Source: Crocinitomicaceae bacterium (GTDB lineage: Bacteria; Bacteroidota; Bacteroidia; Flavobacteriales_D; Parvicellaceae). From it: a stretch of DNA of 64,000 bases. The position numbers and the translations under genes are program-made. Numbering within the stretch: position 1 is the first letter of the stretch; each line of letters opens with the position of its first letter. Positions 18,521-27,259 of this stretch are shown here, piece after piece. The stretch covers positions 119,968 to 183,967 of the forward strand of contig PBNK01000013.1 in NCBI GenBank assembly GCA_002723085.1. Reading direction: 5' to 3'. Below the pieces are notes generated by a model. It did not search any database and was not told the DNA's origin. It saw nothing but the letters and a program-made list of their open reading frames with translations.

Positions 18521-20842
18521 TTACTTATTTAGCTCATTCAAAGCCCAATTTAAATTATTTTTTGCTAATTGATAGTTTGAATCAATGTCAATGGCTTTTT
18601 CAAAACACTTAACAGCATTTTTAAAATTTTTCAGCTTCATAAATGCAAAACCCATATCGTTTAATGCTGCTGCATTATTTGGATTTATTACAAGCACTTT
18701 ATTGAATAAATCTATGCTTTTTGCATATTGTTTTTTTTGCAGCAAATCAAATGCTTGTGCATGTAAAGTTTCTGCTTCTTTTAATTTATTTTCATCAACC
18801 TTATTGTTGGTTATATTAGAATATTTATCATTATTTAATTGAAAAGCATTTGGAGAAATATCTTTTAATAATTGTTGACTTGTAATGTGATTTGGATTTT
18901 TTTGCAATGCTGTTTTCAACTGTTTAATTGCAGATTTAGTTTTGCCAATTTGGTGTAAATATCTCCCATAATAAAAATCAACTTCGGCTGTGTTGGGACT
19001 AAGTAAACTAGCTTTATTAAAATGAGTTTCGGCTTTATCATGATTATTCATGGCTCCATATAAAATACCAAGATTGATTTCTGTAATATGATAACTTGGA
19101 TTAATTTTCAATGCTTCTAAAAAATAATACTCTGCATAGTTAAAATACCCTATTTGCATATGATGCAACCCATAATTTATCAAATCATCTACATTTTGTG
19201 TTAAAGGCATTTCTTTTAAACTCTCTAAAAGATCAATGCTTTGTTGATGATTTGGACTTATTAATAAAGCATTATTTAAGTGGTCTTTCGCTAAAACTGA
19301 TTTGTCTTTTTTTATTAAAAATTTCGCATAATAATAATCTGGGCTTGGAGCGTTTGAATTCAATGAAATTGCCTTTAAATAATGCCTTTCTGCTTTTTCA
19401 TCGTTTTTTAATGACCCTGGCGCACCATATAAAACTCCCATATTAATTTCTAAAATATAATAGTTGGGTTGTATTTTTTGAGCTTCTAAAAAATAATGTT
19501 CTGCTTCATTATAATTTCCTTTATTCATTTGAGACAATCCATAGTTCATTAAGCCTCTTCCATTTTTTGGACTTTTAATTGTTACATCTTTCCAAAGGGT
19601 CTCAGCATCATTCCAAACTTTATTTCTTTGATAAGTGCCATAGGAATAACCTACAATCAACAACCCAACCAATGATAGCGTACTAATTTTAACCCAATTT
19701 TGCTTATTAATTACAAAAAGGTATCCCCCACATCCTAAGGCAATAAAAATTCCTATAAATGGGAAAAACATTCTATGGTCATTCGCTATTTGAAAAAGTG
19801 GAACTAAAGTTGTTGGTAATAACCCTATGAAAAACCATGCTATTCCAAAAGCAATTGGCAATGTTTTAGTTTGCCTTAAAGATTTAATGGCAACCCAAAT
19901 TAAACCAACAACCACAAAAAACCCAAGTAAAATTCGTTTATCGTACCAAGGTGTAATGATTGAAATATCAGGATCGGCACTTAATGTTGTAGGAAGAATA
20001 AAGTTTCCTAAATAATGAAGCATTACAAAAAACTGGGTACTAATGTATTCAAACTTAGTTACCGTTAAGTTTACAGAAACTGTTGATTTAGGGGTCAAAT
20101 ACAACTGATTAAATAAAAACAAACCACCACCAACTAATGCAGGAATAACCATTATTTTAATCATTCTAATTGACCAATTTGTAAAATCTTTGATTTTAAC
20201 TTTTTCTTCAAAAAGGATTACATAAATAAAAAGGATGGGGACAAACATAACTGCGGTTTGTTTTGTAAGAATGCCCACAATCATAGTCAGCAAGTATAAA
20301 TGGAACTTCCTTGTTGATTTATTGATAAATAACAATAATGAAGCAATAATACAAAGGGTAGAAAAGGAATCGGATCGTGCACATATGTAGTTTATAGTTT
20401 CTGCATTAATGGTGTGCACAGCAAAGAATAAAGTGGTTATTAAAGCTCCGATTAAAATGCTTAATTGATTTCCATCATTCTCAAATGACTTTTTAAATAA
20501 ATAATGAGTGAGAAAAAAGAACAAAACAATGGCAATTAAATACCAAAAAAATATGTGATAATGATAGTATTTTGAGTCTAAGCCACCAGCCATTTTATAG
20601 TCTATGGCATTCATTAATGTAATCATGGGTCTATAGGCCCTGTTAGCAGGAAGAGAACTAAAAGTTTTTGCATCAGTAAAAAAACTATTCCAATTATTTA
20701 ATGAAGTTATGGCTGTATTGTTTTCAATAGTATGAGAATCATCAAAGAAAAAAGGATTGTTAAAATGATTGGAATACACCAATGAAGTTATAATAATTAT
20801 AACTAACAAACCACTTGTTTTTATTGATTTTAACTTATCCAA
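18521..20842 (-). CDS. TMTC-like membrane protein with C-terminal TPR repeats (GT-C fold candidate)
   Basis: 773 residues. The N-terminal ~400 residues carry about ten membrane segments and begin with NHFNNPFFFDDSHTIENN; the acidic pair in the first exported loop is the site expected for GT-C glycosyltransferases and matches the TMTC/DUF1736 group. From ~residue 420, TPR units follow (GLMNYGLSQMNKGNYNEAEHYFLEA; LGILYGAMNNHDKAETHFNKA; LNDMGFAFMKLKNFKNAVKCFEKA). TMTC proteins in animals are O-mannosyltransferases; here lipid-linked sugar use in the envelope is an inference supported by the GT2 and flippase-like neighbours. Confidence 0.75.
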   Translation of the reverse strand: MDKLKSIKTSGLLVIIIITSLVYSNHFNNPFFFDDSHTIENNTAITSLNNWNSFFTDAKTFSSLPANRAYRPMITLMNAIDYKMAGGLDSKYYHYHIFFWYLIAIVLFFFLTHYLFKKSFENDGNQLSILIGALITTLFFAVHTINAETINYICARSDSFSTLCIIASLLLFINKSTRKFHLYLLTMIVGILTKQTAVMFVPILFIYVILFEEKVKIKDFTNWSIRMIKIMVIPALVGGGLFLFNQLYLTPKSTVSVNLTVTKFEYISTQFFVMLHYLGNFILPTTLSADPDISIITPWYDKRILLGFFVVVGLIWVAIKSLRQTKTLPIAFGIAWFFIGLLPTTLVPLFQIANDHRMFFPFIGIFIALGCGGYLFVINKQNWVKISTLSLVGLLIVGYSYGTYQRNKVWNDAETLWKDVTIKSPKNGRGLMNYGLSQMNKGNYNEAEHYFLEAQKIQPNYYILEINMGVLYGAPGSLKNDEKAERHYLKAISLNSNAPSPDYYYAKFLIKKDKSVLAKDHLNNALLISPNHQQSIDLLESLKEMPLTQNVDDLINYGLHHMQIGYFNYAEYYFLEALKINPSYHITEINLGILYGAMNNHDKAETHFNKASLLSPNTAEVDFYYGRYLHQIGKTKSAIKQLKTALQKNPNHITSQQLLKDISPNAFQLNNDKYSNITNNKVDENKLKEAETLHAQAFDLLQKKQYAKSIDLFNKVLVINPNNAAALNDMGFAFMKLKNFKNAVKCFEKAIDIDSNYQLAKNNLNWALNELNK

Positions 20843-20899
20843 TTGCTTTTAAATTTTGCTTTCTATATTTCCTATTTTGCTCAGGAACAATTGATACGT

Positions 20900-21997
20900 T
20901 TATTTGAATAAAAGGTTTACTATTTTTTGAGCAGATTTATCCCATGAAAATAATCCTGCTTGTTTTAAACCCAATTCTCTGTAATTTTCAAAACTTCCTT
21001 CCTCAACAGCCTTTTCTAACCCTTCTTTTATAGAATCCACTGAAAAAGGTTCAGTATAGATAACAGCTTTACCACCAACTTCTGGCATGCTGGTAACATT
21101 ACTTGTAATAACTGGAACACCTGAACACATCCCTTCTAAAACAGGCAATCCAAAGCCTTCAAAATAAGAAACGTATACCATAGCAATGCTTGAAGAAACC
21201 CAGACTCCCAATTCTTCCCCAGATTTTCTTCCTAAAAATTTAACATTTTGAGTTAATCCATCTAAATTCAACTGTCCTTTCCACATTGGTTCTCCAATTA
21301 TAATAAAGTCGTAAGAATTGTTTTGTCCTTTATTAAATTTTTTGAATGCAGTTAGCATTCTTGTTATATTTTTTCTTTTATGCAATGACCCTACATAAAT
21401 AAAATAGGGTCTATTATTGTTATTATTTTTACAAAAACCTTCTCTTTCTTTCATATTAAGGGGGAGAAACCCTTCTCCATGACCATTATGAACTACTGAA
21501 ATTTTATCGTCCGATATGCCATAGCATTTGATTATGTCCTGTTTAGAAAAATTTGAAACTGTTAAAATATGATTGGCTTTGGCTGCAAACTTGGGCATTT
21601 GATTTTTATAAAACTTTAAAACACTTTTAGGCAAATCATTAGGATAATGTTCAAAATTTAAATCATGAATTACTCCAATTTGATGAACATTTGTCCTTAA
21701 ACTCATGAATCCATCAGGTGAAAAAAACAAATCTATTTTATACTCTTTAAATTTTTTAGGGAGAGCATAATCAAACCACCATTTAAACAAAACAGGATGT
21801 CTTGCTTGTGGCAAAACAACAACTGGATGAACATTTGAACTGAATATAAATTCATCGGAGTATTTTCTATCAAAGAAAAAATAAAAATTATGTTCAGGAT
21901 GACTTGTTGTGATTCTTCTTAAAATTTCAAAAGAATACCAGCCTATGCCTTCAAGTTGGTTTTTAATTAGATGTCTAGCATTTACACCAATGTTCAT
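20900..21997 (-). CDS. Family 4 (GT-B) glycosyltransferase
   Basis: 365 residues. NIGVNARHLIKNQLEGIGWYSFEILRRI opens the acceptor domain. The donor domain contains YFIYVGSLHKRKNITRMLTAFKKF and the nucleotide-sugar site YFEGFGLPVLEGMCSGVPVITSNVTSMPEV with the E-x7-E type arrangement. It probably adds a hexose to a surface glycan or O-linked oligosaccharide. It ends the leftward glycosylation block and is divergent from the DUF3089 gene, with 26 bases between their starts. Confidence 0.88.
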   Translation of the reverse strand: MNIGVNARHLIKNQLEGIGWYSFEILRRITTSHPEHNFYFFFDRKYSDEFIFSSNVHPVVVLPQARHPVLFKWWFDYALPKKFKEYKIDLFFSPDGFMSLRTNVHQIGVIHDLNFEHYPNDLPKSVLKFYKNQMPKFAAKANHILTVSNFSKQDIIKCYGISDDKISVVHNGHGEGFLPLNMKEREGFCKNNNNNRPYFIYVGSLHKRKNITRMLTAFKKFNKGQNNSYDFIIIGEPMWKGQLNLDGLTQNVKFLGRKSGEELGVWVSSSIAMVYVSYFEGFGLPVLEGMCSGVPVITSNVTSMPEVGGKAVIYTEPFSVDSIKEGLEKAVEEGSFENYRELGLKQAGLFSWDKSAQKIVNLLFK

Positions 21998-22010
21998 CTT
22001 GTAAAAATAA

Positions 22011-22018
22011 TATCTTTG
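22011..22018 (+). promoter_or_regulatory. -7-like box directly before the DUF3089 gene
   Basis: TATCTTTG is an exact TAnnTTTG, ending 5 bases before the ATG at 22024. If used, the mRNA would be nearly leaderless. No TTG lies at the usual -33 distance, so this is tentative. Confidence 0.3.
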
Positions 22019-22023
22019 CCGAG

Positions 22024-23007
22024 ATGAAAAAATGTATCTATCTAATAACGTTATTTCTTCTTGCCAAGTGCAGTCCTGTTATTCCTGTTCACATTTTTGA
22101 TGATGAAACTCCAAAAAGCGAACCTATTTATAGAAATTTGAATTATTGGGCAGCTCATCCAGACAAGTTTGACCAATCTGACCTTCTTCCTAAAAACCTT
22201 GTTGACGATACGCTTTGTTTAGATTCTATTGATGTTTTTTTTATATACCCAACCATATACACTAGCGGAGACCAATGGAATGCTGATGTAAATGATCAGA
22301 AATTAAATAAAAAAATAAACAATTCAACTATTGCTAATCAAGCAAGTGTTTTTACGGGAATTGCTAATATTTATGCGCCTATTTACAGACAAATGCACAT
22401 ACATGGCTATAAAGACAACTTTAATGGGCTTAAAGCCTTTGATGTTGCTTATAAAGATGTGGAAAATGCTTTTAAATATTATTTAAAACACTTTAACAAT
22501 GGCAATAGAATTGTGATAGCTGCTCATAGTCAAGGAACCAACCATGCAGAGAAATTATTTACCGATTTTTTAATTCCTAATGACTCTATTTTAAAAAAAG
22601 TGGAATTGGCATATCTTATAGGAATGCCTATTAATAAGCTAAAATTAAATTACCCTGCTTGCGATAGGCCAAATGATTTAAATTGTTTTCTAAGTTGGAG
22701 AACCTTTTCTTACGGTTTTTATCCATCCTATAAATATGGAGATGAAATCCCTGTTACTAACCCAGTATCTTGGAGAAAAAATGGATCACAAAGTCTTTAT
22801 TCTTCTCATAAAGGTATTTTATTTAAAAATGGTAAATTAAAATATCCTCAATCAATAAGTGCTGTGGTTAATCAAGGACTTTTATGGGTTTCTTTTCAAA
22901 GTATTCCAATGCAAAAGCTTTTTGAAAGAAACGATTATCATATTGCTGATTATAATTTATTTTGGATGGACATTCGTTCCAATTTTTATGAACGAATGAA
23001 AAAATAA
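22024..23007 (+). CDS. DUF3089 family lipoprotein, alpha/beta-hydrolase-like
   Basis: 327 residues. A lipoprotein-like signal (MKKCIYLITLFLLAKCSPVI) ends in LLAKC. The body (NYWAAHPDKFDQSDLLP; VDVFFIYPTIY pattern; YAPIYRQMH; AFKYYLKHFNNGNRIVIAAHSQGTNHAEKL) is typical of DUF3089, in which HSQG resembles the nucleophile elbow of alpha/beta hydrolases. It is probably an outer-membrane-anchored esterase-like enzyme; the substrate is unknown. The signal peptide fixes the start. It converges on the DUF983 gene. Confidence 0.82.
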   Translation: MKKCIYLITLFLLAKCSPVIPVHIFDDETPKSEPIYRNLNYWAAHPDKFDQSDLLPKNLVDDTLCLDSIDVFFIYPTIYTSGDQWNADVNDQKLNKKINNSTIANQASVFTGIANIYAPIYRQMHIHGYKDNFNGLKAFDVAYKDVENAFKYYLKHFNNGNRIVIAAHSQGTNHAEKLFTDFLIPNDSILKKVELAYLIGMPINKLKLNYPACDRPNDLNCFLSWRTFSYGFYPSYKYGDEIPVTNPVSWRKNGSQSLYSSHKGILFKNGKLKYPQSISAVVNQGLLWVSFQSIPMQKLFERNDYHIADYNLFWMDIRSNFYERMKK

Positions 23008-23008
23008 T

Positions 23009-23371
23009 TTATTTCTCTTTATCAAAAGGGACAAAAAAAGCCAACCATACGGATCTAGATAAAACTACATAGTAAGGAGTCATTACAATTGTAGAAATAC
23101 AAATCATAATTAAAATTTGATTTATAGTAAATGGCGTAAACCAAAAAAAAAGGTTGAAAATAACTATAGATGTCAAAATTTGTAAAGCGTAACTTACATA
23201 AGCGGCTCCTTGATAAAAACCTGGTTCAATAACAAATTTTAAGTTGCAATTGGAACAACATTTATTCATTTTGTTAAGTTGCCTTAGCGCATAAGGGTTT
23301 TGGTTTATAAATAAGTTGCCTTTTCTACATTTAGGGCACTTTAATTTTAAAGTAGATAGGACTGAGTTCAA
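23009..23371 (-). CDS. DUF983 family membrane protein with zinc ribbon
   Basis: 120 residues. Two Cys pairs near the N terminus (LKCPKCRKGNLF; CCSNCNLKF) form a probable zinc ribbon, followed by EPGFYQGAAYVSYALQ and two membrane segments. This is the DUF983 family, of unknown function. It is the second gene after the SOUL protein, 8 bases downstream, so it probably shares the promoter and operator array at 24014-24075. Confidence 0.8.
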   Translation of the reverse strand: MNSVLSTLKLKCPKCRKGNLFINQNPYALRQLNKMNKCCSNCNLKFVIEPGFYQGAAYVSYALQILTSIVIFNLFFWFTPFTINQILIMICISTIVMTPYYVVLSRSVWLAFFVPFDKEK

Positions 23372-23379
23372 GGTTTATA

Positions 23380-23997
23380 CTATTTTTTTGACAAAACTAA
23401 TTTTTTAAGCTCTTGTTCCTTCAATTCAATCCATATTTCGTTTTTTCTGCCTACCAACTGATATGGTGGTTGATATACAGCAACAATGTATTTATCGTCT
23501 ACCGTAAAACCAATTTGTTGTAATTGTAATTTTAACTTTTTATGGTATTTTTTTACCTTGTTCTCATTGGCAAAACCACCAAAATTCAGCACAGCAACAT
23601 GTTGATTCACAACATCATGAAATTCAATTGACGGATCATTTGGAACAGGAAGTTTTTCACCTGTTAAAGATTCTGGCATTAAAAATGAAAAATAAGATTT
23701 TTCTTCCATCTCATAAATGACTGGAGAAGTCATAGCTATGGATTGACTTTCTTTATTCCCTCCAAAAATATACCCTGCTAAAACAGAAAATTTCCCATTA
23801 GCCGAACTCATTTTGTTGTTTGACAAAGGAACCGATGCGGTGGTGTAATGACTGTAAACTCTAAATTCTACACCATCTATAGTAGCTATCGTGTTGTTAT
23901 TCATAATATCAAAATCTTTATTTGAGTTGTAAGCATATAGTTGCCAGGCAATGAATAATAATAACAAACTCAATAAGGTATATGCAAAATATTTCAT
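23380..23997 (-). CDS. SOUL family heme/tetrapyrrole-binding protein
   Basis: 205 residues with a single N-terminal hydrophobic anchor (FAYTLLSLLLLFIAWQLY). The body contains the SOUL signatures VEFRVYSHYTTASV, FSVLAGYIFGGN, SIAMTSPVIYEM and FLMPESLTGEKLPVPNDPSI. SOUL proteins bind heme or other porphyrins and are often found in light-response gene sets. It is divergent from the DUF429-photolyase operon; the 79-base gap holds a TTGTTNAACAA array that also covers its own -7 box, so the two transcripts are probably co-regulated. Confidence 0.85.
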   Translation of the reverse strand: MKYFAYTLLSLLLLFIAWQLYAYNSNKDFDIMNNNTIATIDGVEFRVYSHYTTASVPLSNNKMSSANGKFSVLAGYIFGGNKESQSIAMTSPVIYEMEEKSYFSFLMPESLTGEKLPVPNDPSIEFHDVVNQHVAVLNFGGFANENKVKKYHKKLKLQLQQIGFTVDDKYIVAVYQPPYQLVGRKNEIWIELKEQELKKLVLSKK

Positions 23998-24013
23998 GTT
24001 TTAACTTAATTAA

Positions 24014-24075
24014 TTGTTGAACAAATATATGAAAATTTATATTTTGTTTAACTTTAGTATGTAAATATTAAACAA
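24014..24075. promoter_or_regulatory. Operator array TTGTTNAACAA between SOUL and photolyase operons, with overlapping -7 box
   Basis: Three copies of an 11-base palindrome: TTGTTGAACAA (24014-24024, perfect), TTGTTTAACTT (24044-24054) and ATATTAAACAA (24065-24075), with centres 30 and 21 bases apart. On the minus strand the first copy overlaps a perfect -7 box TATATTTG (24022-24029) for the SOUL gene. On the plus strand the second copy overlaps a near -7 box (TA, three bases, TTTG, at 24038-24046) for the DUF429-photolyase operon. The same palindrome occurs four times before proteorhodopsin. The layout suits a repressor or MerR-type switch; the binding protein is not in the window. Confidence 0.6.
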
Positions 24076-24076
24076 A

Positions 24077-24778
24077 ATGTATTTAGGAGTCGATGGATAT
24101 AAAAATGGTTGGTGTTGTTGCAATTTAGAAAACGATATTTCTTTTTCAACTCATCAAAATATTCAATCCATCATTGAATTATATGCAAACTATTATAAAA
24201 TATTTATTGATATACCAATTGGTCTTTCAAGTATAGAAAATAAAAGATTAATTGATGAAAAATTGAGAAAACATCTTCCCAAAGGAAAAAAAAGCAGTGT
24301 TTTCAATGCCCCCTCAAGGGCAGCTGTTAAGTGTAAAAACTATAATGATGCTAAAACAAAAGAAATCAAAATTTCTGGAAAAAGCTTATCTATTCAATCT
24401 TGGAACATTTCAAATAAAATTAATGAAATCGATAAATTTTTAATATTTAACCCCAAAAAGGCTGAAAATATTCATGAGTCTCACCCAGAACTTTGCTTTT
24501 ACCATCTTAATAATAAAAAAGCACTAGAGTTCAATAAAAAAACTAAAAATGGGTTAAAAGAAAGAATTGACATTTTGACAAATTACATTGAAGACATCTG
24601 CGAATTAAGCGAAAAGTTTTACTCCAAATCTAAAAAAGAAGGAATAAAAAGAGACGATATTCTTGACGCAACATCACTTGCTTTGAGTGCAAAACTTTGG
24701 AAAAAAAACAGAAAAAGAATCATCACTCAAACCATTTCAATTGATGAATGCAATATACCATTTGGAATATATTATTAA
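24077..24778 (+). CDS. DUF429 family protein
   Basis: 233 residues. Start MYLGVDGYKNGWCCC and later IFIDIPIGLSS, then VFNAPSRAAVKC and GIKRDDILDATSLALSA: the DUF429 family, an RNase-H-like (predicted nuclease) fold in which the acidic residues in GVDG, IDIP and DDILDA would lie at the active site. No function has been shown to my knowledge. First gene of a plus-strand run leading into the photolyase-like gene 8 bases downstream, directly behind the operator array. Confidence 0.75.
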   Translation: MYLGVDGYKNGWCCCNLENDISFSTHQNIQSIIELYANYYKIFIDIPIGLSSIENKRLIDEKLRKHLPKGKKSSVFNAPSRAAVKCKNYNDAKTKEIKISGKSLSIQSWNISNKINEIDKFLIFNPKKAENIHESHPELCFYHLNNKKALEFNKKTKNGLKERIDILTNYIEDICELSEKFYSKSKKEGIKRDDILDATSLALSAKLWKKNRKRIITQTISIDECNIPFGIYY

Positions 24779-24786
24779 AAAAATGT

Positions 24787-26265
24787 ATGAAAACTATTAA
24801 CATTGTATTGCCCAATCAACTTTTTGAAAGTTCAAAACTTATCGAAAATAACAAGGAGTTTTACTTGTTAGAAGAAAATCTATTTTTTAATCAATTTAAT
24901 TTTCACAAACAAAAAATCTATTTTCATAGGTGTACCATGAAAAATTATGAAGATTACTTAAAAAAATTAGAAAAAAAAGTTAATTACGTTGAAGCTCAAA
25001 ATAAATTATCTGATATCATAAATTTCATTAATTTTTTAAGTGAAATAAAAACTGATGAAATAAACATTATTGATCCAAATGATGAATGGATTTGTAAGAG
25101 ATTAAAAACTGAATGTGAAAAAAATCAAATAAATCTAAATCTACTCAACAACCCGTCTTTTTTAACTGAAAAAAAGGATTTAAATCCTTTTTTTAGAAAA
25201 GACAAAAAAAAATTCTTTCAGACTTCATTTTATAAATCACAAAGGTTAAAATACAATATGCTTTTAGATGAAAATCAAAAACCTGAAGGTGGAAAATGGA
25301 CTTACGATGATCAAAATCGTTTGAAATATCCAAAAGATAAAAAAACCCCATCCATAACTTTTCCAAAACCAAGCAAATACAACAACGAAGGAATCGAATA
25401 CGTTAATAAAAATTTTAGTAAAAATTATGGTAGTTTAAATAATGAAATAGTTTACCCACATGATTTTAAAAGTGCAAAAAAATGGTTAGATGATTTCTTA
25501 AATGAAAGATTTGTCGAATTTGGGCCTTATGAAGATGCTGTTTTGATGAAAGAATCCATAATTAATCACACATTACTATCTCCATTAATTAATTGTGGCA
25601 TATTGACCCCTGATTACGTTATTTCAAAAATTCTAACTTTTATTTCAAAGAATAATATCCCAATAAACTCTATTGAAGGGTTAATTCGTCAACTCATTGG
25701 ATGGAGAGAATTTATAAGAGGAGTTTATATTTCAAAGGGAAACGAAGAAAGAACAAGAAACTTTTGGGGATTTAACAGAAAAATACCTGCTTCATTTTAT
25801 GATGGGTCAACTGGAATTTTCCCCGTTGACAATACAATCAAGAAAATCAATGAAACTGCCTATGCAAATCATATAGAAAGACTAATGATTTTAGGGAATT
25901 TTATGTTATTATGTGAATTTAATCCTGATGAAGTTTATAAATGGTTTATGGAAATGTTTATTGATTCTTATGACTGGGTAATGGTACCCAATGTTTATGG
26001 AATGAGTCAATTTGCAGACGGAGGAATGATGTCTACAAAACCATACATAAGCGGCAGTAACTACATTATAAAAATGAGTGATTATAAAAAAGGTGAATGG
26101 TGCAAAACATGGGACGCTCTATTTTGGAACTTCTTGGATAAACAAAGAAATTTCTTTTTAAAAAACCCCAGAATGAGAATGCTAGTATATAGTTTTGACA
26201 AAATGGATCCATCAAAAAAAGAAAACTACCTTATTACTGCTAATGATTATTTAAATACTTTATAA
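24787..26265 (+). CDS. Photolyase/cryptochrome of the prokaryotic FeS-BCP (Phr-related) type, with cluster cysteines partly missing
   Basis: 492 residues from the ATG at 24787 (MKTINIVLPNQLFES); an upstream in-frame ATG at 24748 lies inside DUF429 and lacks family similarity. FAD-domain motifs are clear: RQLIGWREFIRGVYISKG, RTRNFWGF, HIERLMILGNFMLL, DSYDWVMVPNVYGMSQFADGGMMSTKPY. This is the deoxyribodipyrimidine-photolyase-related group that repairs (6-4) lesions. The usual C-x2-C-x12-C segment near the end is replaced by SDYKKGEWCKTWDALFWNF, which keeps only one of those three cysteines, so a [4Fe-4S] cluster is doubtful. Probably light-regulated through the upstream operators. Confidence 0.87.
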   Translation: MKTINIVLPNQLFESSKLIENNKEFYLLEENLFFNQFNFHKQKIYFHRCTMKNYEDYLKKLEKKVNYVEAQNKLSDIINFINFLSEIKTDEINIIDPNDEWICKRLKTECEKNQINLNLLNNPSFLTEKKDLNPFFRKDKKKFFQTSFYKSQRLKYNMLLDENQKPEGGKWTYDDQNRLKYPKDKKTPSITFPKPSKYNNEGIEYVNKNFSKNYGSLNNEIVYPHDFKSAKKWLDDFLNERFVEFGPYEDAVLMKESIINHTLLSPLINCGILTPDYVISKILTFISKNNIPINSIEGLIRQLIGWREFIRGVYISKGNEERTRNFWGFNRKIPASFYDGSTGIFPVDNTIKKINETAYANHIERLMILGNFMLLCEFNPDEVYKWFMEMFIDSYDWVMVPNVYGMSQFADGGMMSTKPYISGSNYIIKMSDYKKGEWCKTWDALFWNFLDKQRNFFLKNPRMRMLVYSFDKMDPSKKENYLITANDYLNTL

Positions 26266-26268
26266 TTT

Positions 26269-26682
26269 ATGAGCCTTCATAACATAACTTTCAAAAACAA
26301 AGAAATCACCAAATTGATAAATGAAGAAATGGGCAAACCATATGGCCTAATTTCAAAAATAAAATTAGGTGGAATTGGTTCCAGAAGAATGATTATTCAA
26401 GAATTTAGCCAAGACATTAGTAACCTTAGACTAAAAGTAAGTGGACTACAATATGCAAACATTGAATTAAGACCAAAAGGCATTATTTTACATATAAACC
26501 AAGGCATATACACACACGCCTGGACCATTCCCTTTTATCACCTAAACATATACAATGGAGATTTTTTCACCATTCACGGTTCAGGAAGCTACATAAAGTT
26601 TGAAAAAGAAAAGAGTTGGAAAGAAAACAAAGCATTTATACATAAATTAGTAAAATTAAAAGCAGAATATAACCCCGCATAA
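26269..26682 (+). CDS. Conserved-looking cytoplasmic protein of unknown function in the photolyase operon
   Basis: 137 residues, no signal peptide. Alternating strand pattern (YGLISKIKLGGIGSRRMIIQEF; LRLKVSGLQYANIELRPKGIILHI; AWTIPFYHLNIYNGDFFTIHGSGSYIKF) ending in a helix (NKAFIHKLVKLKAEYN) suggests a pleckstrin-homology-like small beta barrel, but no family is recognised. It is 3 bases after the photolyase gene and 3 before the thioesterase, so it belongs to the operon. Confidence 0.6.
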   Translation: MSLHNITFKNKEITKLINEEMGKPYGLISKIKLGGIGSRRMIIQEFSQDISNLRLKVSGLQYANIELRPKGIILHINQGIYTHAWTIPFYHLNIYNGDFFTIHGSGSYIKFEKEKSWKENKAFIHKLVKLKAEYNPA

Positions 26683-26685
26683 ATT

Positions 26686-27207
26686 ATGTACCCATATCTA
26701 AGATTTGTTAGAGTAATCATTTCAAAAAGGTTTAAATCAAAAAAAGATTTCAATAGCCAAGAAGAAGACACTATAAATTTAATGGTAATGCCTCAAGATA
26801 TTGATCCATTCTTAGAACTTAACAATGGAAGATATGTCACTTTACTAGATTTAGGAAGGTTCGGTTTTGGCGTAAACGTGGATATAACTAAATTCTTAAA
26901 AGAAAACAATTGGTCGCTAACCATTACAGGGACATTTAATAATTATCGCCATAGGTTACGTCTATTTCAGCGTTTTCAGCTCAAAACTAAAATATTAGGC
27001 TATGACGAAAATTGGTTTTACTTTTTTCAAAAAGCGGTGAGAAATGACAAAACCTATATGGCTTCTCTTGTTAAGTTTTCATTTACTTCAAAAAATGGAA
27101 TTGTTCTTCCCAATGAGGTTATAAAAGCCATGGGAGAAAAGTATGATCCAACTAAAGTTGATAGTTGGGTTAAGGATTTTACTAAAAATCAATTATTCAA
27201 AAAATAA
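26686..27207 (+). CDS. Acyl-CoA thioesterase-like protein (hot-dog fold)
   Basis: 173 residues. The pattern VMPQDIDPFLELNNGRYVTLLDLGRFGFG matches 4HBT-like thioesterases in which the first conserved acidic or asparagine residue and the long helix follow each other; FNNYRHRLRLFQRFQLKTKILGYDENWFYFFQ forms the central sheet. Similar proteins (THEM6-like) are often next to NAD(P)-dependent or lipid genes. The substrate is unknown; membrane-lipid adjustment is one possibility. Last gene of the operon, closed by the hairpin at 27210-27231. Confidence 0.7.
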   Translation: MYPYLRFVRVIISKRFKSKKDFNSQEEDTINLMVMPQDIDPFLELNNGRYVTLLDLGRFGFGVNVDITKFLKENNWSLTITGTFNNYRHRLRLFQRFQLKTKILGYDENWFYFFQKAVRNDKTYMASLVKFSFTSKNGIVLPNEVIKAMGEKYDPTKVDSWVKDFTKNQLFKK

Positions 27208-27209
27208 AA

Positions 27210-27231
27210 AAGGAGGACTGTTGTCCTCCTT
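27210..27231 (-). terminator. Terminator between thioesterase and proteorhodopsin genes
   Basis: Stem AAGGAGGAC / GTCCTCCTT (9 bp) with a TGTT loop. On the minus strand it is followed by six T, so it serves proteorhodopsin best; the plus-strand side is followed only by TTAATC, so it may act weakly for the converging operon. Confidence 0.8.
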
Positions 27232-27259
27232 AATCACTATTAAATTAACTAAATATTTG

